Source of the DNA: Chloroflexota bacterium
GTDB taxonomy: Bacteria > Chloroflexota > Anaerolineae > J102
DNA length: 13,227 nucleotides
Direction: 5' to 3'
NCBI GenBank assembly: GCA_003353825.1
Contig: PIVW01000116.1
Span: 1 to 13,227, forward strand
Positions 1-9,400 of the stretch are shown here, one piece after another (position 1 is the stretch's first letter; every line of letters starts with the position of its first letter). Made by a program: the position numbers and the translations under genes. Under the pieces are notes generated by a model, which ran no database searches, was not told the DNA's origin, and was given only the letters and a program-made list of their open reading frames with translations.

Positions 1-414
1 GTGATCTTCCACCCAGACCATCACATCGGCCTGCATGGCTGTACGAGAGCCCACCGCAGTAAATGAGCCTTGTGCTTCGAGTTGGCGGGTTGAGCTTGTA
101 GTCGGGGGTTCAGGTGTATTTCCGGGCAGATAGATGGTGTTCATTCTCTCATCGTAAGGATTGTAAAGCTGTGTGGCGCCACCGGGTCGCGTATCCAGAT
201 AGAAGAACAGGTCCCCCTTATGATTCCAGAGCGCCCCATTCCAGGAGAGGCGCAGCGCATCGTCATCCCATGAGACAAACAGACTCTGAATCTCATCCCC
301 ATGGGCGCCGGGGTGCGTCTGCGGTAGGCGGCGGTCCACGCCTTGGATATTACAGACCCCTTCTGTCCAACCGTGATAGCCGAGATCCTCGACTAGAGCC
401 GGCGTCGTCACCGC
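1..414 (-). other. CBM9/DOMON-like domain, cut by the window edge (residues 3991-4128+)
   Basis: The stretch QSLFVSWDDDALRLSWNGAL, followed by GDLFFYLDTRPGGATQLYNP and then ADVMVWVEDH, looks like the beta-sandwich of family 9 carbohydrate-binding or DOMON-type domains, in which 'v-x-w-D-d-d-x-L-y-v' strands line a ligand face. The domain is incomplete here. The assignment is by resemblance. Confidence 0.45.
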
Positions 415-3400
415 GTCAACGTAAATCGGTCCGATGGTTTGGATGCGGCTATTGCCAGCGGCGTCGACGATGCGCACATGCGCGTACCACGTTTTCGCCT
501 CGCCCGCAGGTTGCTGATGCGTGTCTGGTCCGGTGTAAGTGGTGAGGTGTACAGGGTCTGGGATACTGCGATCGTTGGTAAAGCCGATCTCATAGCTACT
601 AACACCGTTGCCATCACTACCGGCCGACCACGCCACCTGCAGCGTGGCCGCATCAGTCAAGGTGTCGCCAGGAGCCATGGCACGTGTTTGACCATCCGTA
701 CTAATGTAAGAAAGGGTGGTCGCGCCATGCTCTGGCTCAGCAATGTCCACCAAGACGTCCTCGCTGGCCGTAGCCGTATGACCGGCCAGATCGGTGGCGC
801 GTGCGCGGATGTCGTAGATTTCGCCGTCTATATTACCATCCAAGAACCACGGAAAAGTCCAATGCCCGTCAGCATCCAACCCTGCGCGCTGCCACGAGCC
901 GCTGTCAATGCTCACTTCGACGCTGAATACGCGCACGACGTCGCTTGCCGTACCCCTGATGTTGACGAGTTGCTCGCCTATCTGATCGCCCGCTGCGAGG
1001 AGGACCGGTTCGAGGCTGATGCTGGGGGGTTCGGTGTCGACGTAAAGTGTGACCACAGTGCCAGTGTAGACCTCGCTGGCAACATCATCGCCTAGTGCCT
1101 GCACAGCAGGTTCTGCCGCCAACACCGGCGCTTCAATCACAACATTTTGTTGGTCTGCTGGGGTTGAAAGAGAGGAAACAAGAGGCAAATACAGCTGTCG
1201 ATGCAATGCAGAGGCCTGCACGCCCTCCCAATCGCTGACGACGGGCTGGAAGAGGTAAATACCTTGTTCGGACGGCGTCCAGGGGAAGCTCCACAAAGTG
1301 TTGGTTACCGTGGCGCTGTCCCAATGTTCAGTGTATGCGGCCACATCATCGACGTTGACCGTCAGGTCTCGCAGCCCGTCCGAGGCAGACGCATACCCGT
1401 TAACGGTGATGGGGTCGAGGGAGGTGAGCACCGTACCGGAAGAGGGTTCTAGTACTTCCGCTGCCAGCACTTGAGCTTGCGCAAGGCCGGCACTGCTTGA
1501 AGCTGCTGCGCTGGCAGATGCGGTTGTGCAATGGTTGTATTTGTCGCAAGCCTGTACGGTGCCATCGGTAGGCACACCGCCGGCAAAGGTATGCGCGGCG
1601 ACAATTTTGTACAGTCGCGACGTATCGGCGATGGTGGCCGCGTACCAGGGACTCACCTGGTCGTAGGTGGTCAAGGTCAGGTCCCCGCTGCCGAAGCCAG
1701 GCATGCTTTGGGGATTGACAGGTTGGCAACTGCCCTTTTCCGCACCCACCAGGTTATAATCAGTGGTTTGACAACTGTACTTTGTCCATAGTATTTTGCC
1801 ACCGAATGGCACCGTCGTCTTTTTGGCTGTAAAAGCCAGTGCCGGCGGGCGGGTATCGATTTCACCGCGCCATAAGCGCTGGCTGCCCTGGGGTGTGATA
1901 TTGCCTAGGAGATCGGTCCCGCGTACGTTGAGCTGATAGAGACCTTCGATGCCGTTGGCGCCTTCTGGGATGGTGTAACTCCAGGTGTCGCCGGCCAGCG
2001 TCGCCGCTTCCCACGTGCCGGAACCATAGGCATGGAGATTCGCCACCTCGTAGGCTGCCAGGGCCCGATCGTAGATCAGTAGCTCATCCAGAGCGCCTTT
2101 GAAATAATTGGGCGCCTCCACGTGGTTGGGTTCGGCGATCTTTACTGTGTCGCCCTTGTTATCTGCATTGGCTGCGTGATAACTCGTCGCCGGGGAGGTA
2201 ACATCCAAACCATCTACATAGATTCTGGTGTTGGCCGGCGAAGTGGCGGTGGAGAGCCACACGACAGCGACATGATGCCATTGACCGTCATTGACTGGCT
2301 GGGTGCTGAGAATATCGTCGTTACCCCAGCCAACGAAGGATGGCCGACCACCACCATCGATGTAGAAGCTCTTTTCACCTTGCTCCCAGACGCTATCGCC
2401 ATCGTTCTTGGTAACGATTCCCTGGCTGATCGCCGTGGTCTTGACCCAGGTGGCGATGGTGAAATCGTTTTTAGTCAAATCAACAACGAATGCCTGGGTA
2501 TCGAGATAGTCATCTGTACCATCAAAGCTGAATGCGCCATCTCGGCGGCCGTCGCTATCGGGTTGCGGACAATTCTGCGCAGCACAGATTGCTGCATTGC
2601 CGCTGCCGGATTGGTCCACGAAGTATTGGGTTAACTGATTCTCGTCAAAGGGCAGATGCAGAGTCGTACCTGTTAGCGCGCCAAGCTGCTCGGCCGGCGT
2701 GAGGTTGACCTCCACAGATTGGACGCTAGTGGCATCCGAGGCCTTGCCACTAAGCGTGAGCGCCGTGGAAATGACTTCGGTCGTGGAAATAGCGCTGGTC
2801 AGAGATACCCTTGGTCCTGAGGAATCAACCACAAGGTTAAAGCTGCGATAGTTTGCCGCCGTGGTGATGTTGCCGGCGTGGTCCGTAGCGCGCATGGTAC
2901 CCACGTAAGTGCCGCTGGGGTCGGCCTGACTCAGGCCCGTCGGGCCGAAGGCGGGCAGGATGTAGTCGTGGCTCCAGGTAGTTCCGGAAGTCTCAACTTC
3001 CTGCCACTTATGTCCTGCCACTGCTCCGGTTCCGGTTAAGAGGACTTCCATTTTGGCGACACCGCTACCGGGACTGCTGCCGGCGTTGGGATCATTGACA
3101 AAGCCGCTAGTTGCCGGCAAGGAGACCCACCAGCGGCCTTTTTTGTCACGGAAAGCGCGCTGGGTTTGGCTTTCAGCACTGGCGTAGGGCGGGGTGCGAT
3201 CGATGATCACTCTCATGTCTTTTATCGCACTAACGTGGCCCACGATATCAGTAGCACGTACGGGTAACGTTTGTTCACCCTCGGGCAGTGCACTGAGATC
3301 CCAATCGTAACTCCACGATTCGGTGCCCTCGGCGCTGTGCCAGCCGCCGGCATTAACCTCCACCTTGCTGATGAAGGAGGTGGGATCCGTGGCCGAGCCG

Positions 3401-6400
3401 CTGATGGCCAACTTGCCCGTTTCGTTCACGTATCGGCCGTCAGGCGCACAGGTGATCTGGCCGCCTGCGGGACAGACTTGGGGATTATCAGTATCGATGG
3501 TCAGCGTGCGGCTGGTGCTCCCGGTAATAACACCCACATTTGTTGCAGTCTCGCGTAATTCCAGGGTCTGCAAGTTGAGCGACGAGGTGGGTTGGGGTTG
3601 TGTCACAGTTCCCGCGGCGGGCACCCTGGGGTACAGGGCATGCATGACCGACTCATCCTGGGCCTTCACCTCGTTGGCCAATACAAGGATGTCACTGGCA
3701 GACAGCGGTTCAGTCCAGATACCCACTTCATCGATCTGGCCGTTAAAAACGCGGCGGTCATTCGGATTCCAGTTGGCGCCGATGTAGGTGGGGCCGAGGC
3801 CCTGAAAGTCAGCGCTGGCGGTGTCTCGGGCTACCTGAACACCGTCGCGGTATAGGGTGCGCACATTCGAGTCCGCATTATAGGTGCAGGCCCAGTGGTG
3901 CCATCCACCGTCCGTATATCCAGTTGCTGTGTCGAGGTCGTTGCCATAAAATGCGCAGGTAAAGTGGTTGCTATTGCTGGAGCCGCGGAAGCCGAATTGA
4001 AGCCCTTTATTTTCAGTATTGGTACCTTGTGACAAAATCGTCTGCCACAGGCCATTCGCTGTCCGCTTTGCCCAGGCAGCGACCGTGAAGGAGCGGTTTT
4101 CCAGGGGAATGCTGGTCTTTTCACGTTGTAAGGTGACCACGAGATTATCCAGAGCGAATTGTTCTGGGAAATTGGTGGGATAGCCCTTGCTATCGAAATT
4201 GAAGAATAGGTCCAGCGAATCAGCTGTGTGATCGGCAGTGACACCGGGAATGACGTAAGAGATTCCCTGGAATGGAGGGTAAGCGAAGAAACCAGAAAAA
4301 TGCGAAAACGCAGGATTTGCTACGGTACCCGTAAACTTGCTCGCCGGATCCGGATAAGCTTGATACCGGTCGGTATAGCCGCCAGCGACGGAAGGTAAAT
4401 AGAGGAAGCTGGTCTTGAATACCTCCACGCCGTCATATCCCCAACGCCAGTTGTCAGGACCATGTTCGATGCTCGTTCCATCCCATATGCCGATCGCGCG
4501 CAGTTCAAATTTGACGTCGACAGTATCGTGAATGGGCAGACCGTCCAGCCTCAGGGTCGGCGCCGTGTCTGCGGGCGAATAAAACCCGAGCGCTGTGTTG
4601 TCGAAGGTATTACTAATACTTGTACTACTTGCAATTGTCGCGATCTTTCTGGGTTTGTTCCATCCGGATAGTGGATCTGGTTCTGTGCCTGCGCTGGAGA
4701 CACTATGGAACACATCTCTGATTTCTGAAGACGATAGTGTCCTCGGCCACACGGTTACCTCGTCTATAGTGCCTACGAAATAGTCCTGCGTAATTTCATC
4801 AGACCCGCCGATGCGGAACGAACCCTCGGTAAAGGCGTAGGGCATACTTGTCTCTTGCATCCCTACCTGCATACCGTTGACATAGGCAGTCCACTTTATC
4901 CCTTCAATGACTGCTGCCACATGCACCTTCTCATTCTGTTCAAAGGTGTGGGAGATGCTGCTGACCGTCGAGCCGTTATCCAGCTCGATCGCACTGTAAT
5001 CCTCCTTAATGCGCAGGTTATACACGATACCACCAGAATAATCAACCAAGGACAGCATGACCGGGGCATAGCCCATACTATTGGCCGTCCAACCAGGTTT
5101 GACCCAGGCCGCGATCGTTGTAGCCTGGTTAAAAGACAGTGGTTCAACTTCTACGTATTCAGTATTACCACTAAATTGTGCCTCCCCCCCGATCATAGCG
5201 GGACATGAATTTCTGAATCCGGCACAATTTCCTTGATTATCAAATCCCGAAGAATCGACGAAAGTCTGTGCGCCATTCGGCTCATTAAAGTGTAGAATAA
5301 GTTCTGGTCCTTGGAATGCGTAGTTGTGGACTTCCACAGTTTGGGAGATTGGCTCAATGACAAGGAAATCATCCACACCATCGAATGTTGCGGCTGCGGC
5401 TGCTTTGCCTTTCACGCCCATTGTGGGGCAAGTACCGTTCACTGGCGAGCAGGTGGCGTTGTAGCCATTATTCGTGCTGTCAACAAAGGTCTGTGAACCG
5501 ACAACTTCATCCAGATCATAGATGGCGGTGGCGGCGCTGAACACATCCCCTATCTCGCTGCTCGAGAGCGCCCTCGGCCAGACCACAACTTCGTCGATGA
5601 TACCCGTGAAGAATTCGGCGCTTCCTGTAGATGAGCCGATATGCAAGGGCAGATTAGCGGTCGAGCCCAGTGGTAGGATCTTGGTCCCCACAACCTCGCC
5701 ATCAATATAGGCGGTCCAATATCCATCCTCCATAACAACAGCCACATGTGTCATGACCTCGGGCGTAAAGGCGTAGGGCATACTGCTTACCGTCACACCA
5801 TTGAAAAGATCCAGGGCGCTGTAGTCATCCCGAATATGCAGGCTGTAGGCCGTTTTCGTACTATCGCGCAGGGCCAAAATCGCCGGGTTATAGCCCATAC
5901 TATTGGCCGTCCAATCAGGTTTGACCCAGGCGGAAAAAGAAACGGACTGGTGAATACGGCCAATACGGTCAATACTGCCACTGGGAACCGTCAAGAACTG
6001 CTTGTTGGCGCCCTGGAAGAATAGCCCTTTGCCAAAACGGCCCTGTTGGCCTGAATCGGGGCACGAGGTACATGTGGCTGTGTTACCCAGATCGGACGTA
6101 TCCGCGAAGACGTGAGCGCCCTGTTCCTCTTCGAAGTGCAGTTCGAGAAGGGGGCGAGGGTACTCACAGGCAAGGGCCATAGACAATGTATCATTGGCAG
6201 TCGCAACCGTCTGCGCTCCCCCACGTGTGCCGCCGTCCGATCCTATGGCCTGGTAATGGAATGTACTCGTACCGAGACTGGACCAGGCTACCACCCAGCC
6301 ACCATTCTTGGGATCGGCGCAGACCGTTCTACCAGTCGCTTGGGAGCTGGTGTCATCGGCGAGCGTCAACGTAGCGAATCGGGAGCCGTCAAATCCGATC

Positions 6401-9400
6401 ATTTCGGCCAGTATTTTTTGCTCGTTTCCATAGAGGAGTAGGTACTGTTGGCTGACATCATCCCAGGTGAGGCTGGTCGGATAGATGCTACTGTCATTAT
6501 AAGATCCAATGGTCGAATAACCCACCGGCATGGGCAGGCCAATCTTAGGATCGAGCCGACTAACGTTTATCTCGATCTCATTCGCAGATACCTCATTGCG
6601 CCATAGCGCCAAGTATTGCGCGCCATTCCAGCTTAAGTCCCTAAGCTCAACGGAGGTACTCGATGTTAAGAAAGTCTCGGGATTAGAATTCGTTACGATA
6701 TCACCTTCAGCGCTAATGAATGTCGTGGAATTAGATGCGACACCATTATCGAGTATCGGCACTGCTAAGAACTCAACGACGCCTCCGCTGTCTTTGGGCC
6801 AAGCGATCATGAAGCCTTCATCGGCGCCGCTGCCACTGCTGGCTATGATTGGTGGTCCCACCGGTAGCGTAGTTGATGACGATAGGGTAGTAGGACCGGA
6901 AAGGGCCAGTTGCTGGCGCATCAGTACAACTTGGACCTCAACTTCATTCGTTTTCGTGTTATTTATGTTATAGACGACGAGACAGTCGCCGTCATCCGTG
7001 CAGGCAACGTCAAAGCCCATCGCGTTTCCGATATTGAGTTCCCCCTGGATGAGGACCTGGGAATCGAGTATGGTCCCCGCAGCACTGGCCAGGTAACCAA
7101 CAAGACTATACACAGATCCGGCATTTTCAAGTGTTACTAGGAGATAAGTTGCGCCCCATCCCTCTACATTCGCCGCTTTCACATCGATTACCTCGCCTGC
7201 ATTCGCCTCGACGGTTTGAGATGCCGGCGCGTCCCAACTCCAGACTACAGACTCGAGATCGGTGAGCTTCATACGGCTCATCAGTGTCCCGGTTACGGGC
7301 TGAGACACATTTGCGGCAGTCAGAGCCGTATATAGCCCGGCCATGCCGCCGCTGCCGATGTCGAAGTCGCTCATCAGTGGATAGCCGCTGAAGCTGGCCG
7401 GCAGTTCGAGGTCGAGAACGCCCTCAAGGCTTTGGCCACTGCCCAGGGTGTTGACGGTCGTGGTGGAATAAGCTACGCTGGCGCCTGGTAGCACAAACCC
7501 GTGTGTCGAGTTGTCGGAGACGTAAAGCGGGACAGGGCTCTCATTCCAAACGTTGGGGTTGTAGACCTGTGGATTGTCTGGATATTGCCAGGGTGTGCAA
7601 GAGGTACAGGTATTCTGGGTACGCTCGAAAAGGTCAGAGAGACCGTCACCATCGATGTCTGCCTGTAAAGGATCGCTCCAAGCGGGCGTGACCTTATCCA
7701 GCGCGTAGGGTATGGACCAGCCACCAAATACCTGGTCGCCATTGACGTCGACGACATAGTAAATCTCCTCAATGTCCTCGATGCCATCACCGTCGGTATC
7801 CACATTGCCGGGATTGGTACCCAGACGCAGCTCATCACCGTCTCCGATAAGATCGCCGTCGCTATCAGGCGAGAGCGGGTTCAGATCTTCGCCGCCCTGC
7901 GCGGCTGACTTGGCCCTGATTGCCACTTCGTAAGCGTCTGAAAGGCCGTCACCGTCGGTATCCCATTTGGAGTCATCGGGATCAATGCCTCCAGCCAAGG
8001 CAGACAACAGACCATCACCATCAGCATCAAGCGATTTCACCGAGCCTTCGCTCCAGACGGCCACGTTCACAAACTCATCCAACGTTTTAGGGAAGAAATC
8101 AAATAAGATATTCTCACCGAGCCGCTTTGAGCCACTGCCGCTGAGCGTATGGTCAAAACAATATTTTCTCCAGCAGTCATATCCCAACAAGGCATAGGCT
8201 GAGTTAAGCGTCAGCGTCGTTGGTACGTTGATACCGGCTGTCATCGTCATTGAGACAGAAAGATTGCTGGTCATCGTCCCTATATCGTCACCAGCACTGC
8301 TGGTGCCCATCACCCAAGACTTAGATATTTCATCGCGCGAGGCGGACAAGGTCTTATCCGCCAGATCCAATTCGTATTTCATAGTATTGGAGCGCTTGTT
8401 GGAATCGCTAATATAGAATGGCACCGGGATACCCTCGAAGCCAGGTGTGGTAGTAGTAAAAGTCAATGTCGTTGTAATAGGCAGGCTGAAATTCATCGTG
8501 TTACCGGCGACCATGCCCGCATTCGGATGCGTCAGAGTCATGCCAAGATCACCGGTCACTGGGTCGACACCTGAGCTCGGTTCATATGTATATATTATAC
8601 CGGCGATAGCCTGTGTCATCCAGCCTGTGATGCTCCAACTCTGGCCCGTAAGGCTGAGGATGACATCGATAATGGCGACGATGGCCAATAAAATGCCGCC
8701 GACGACCGTGGACGCTACAACAAACAAAATAATAGCCAATATGATAGCGGCGATGGTGGTAGCGATGAGTTCATTGAAGGCGATGCTGCCCGCTGTCACC
8801 GCGCCGCTGGCCCACGCGGAGATAAATATGCCGATGGCAATGCCAATGGCGATAACCAGTCCGACCACGGCGGCTCCACTCACTTGTCCTACCAGAGAAG
8901 CCTCGGCGGTCAAGGTTGAGAGAAAGGCCTCACCAACGCTGATGTCTTCGCTGATTGCCGCAAGGTCCTTTGCCAATGAGAGCGCCGTTTTCAGAGGTTT
9001 GAGAATTGTTAATGCTGCCATGATGCCGGCGACCGATACAGAAAGTACGACATTCAAGGCTGTACTTGTATGATGCAAGGCGTACTTTTCAAACAGGGCG
9101 ATCCCGGCCACCACCACCAGCACGAGGACTACCCCTGCAACGACGCCCGCAACGCCCTGGAAGGTACTACGAAGCTCCTGTACCATGAACGCTGGAACGG
9201 CCTTTGCTAGGCCCTTCTCCGCCCCGGCTTCTATATTCATCAGCTCGGCGACATCCTTCAGTGCAGGTGAATACTTGAAATAAGAGCTTACCGTTTGCTT
9301 AATGATTTTTCCAGTACCCGTAAAGAGTTTCTCGGCCAGCGTTAGCTTCGATTGCCCATGTATGTACCAGCGTGAAATCAGTTGGTCACCCGTCTCCACA

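Noticed and set aside
439..1095. Plus-strand frame of 218 codons
   Set aside because: It lies antisense to the giant gene in a region with clear Ig-like and FN3-like coding on the minus strand. The product has no recognisable domain.
2122..2634. Plus-strand frame of 170 codons
   Set aside because: It is antisense to LamG D, whose signature strands are unmistakable on the minus strand, and it has no Shine-Dalgarno.
8447..9073. Plus-strand frame of 208 codons rich in Met, Ala, Thr and Pro
   Set aside because: It is the mirror of the hydrophobic helices on the minus strand. Its low-complexity composition follows from reversing Ile/Val/Ala/Gly codons.
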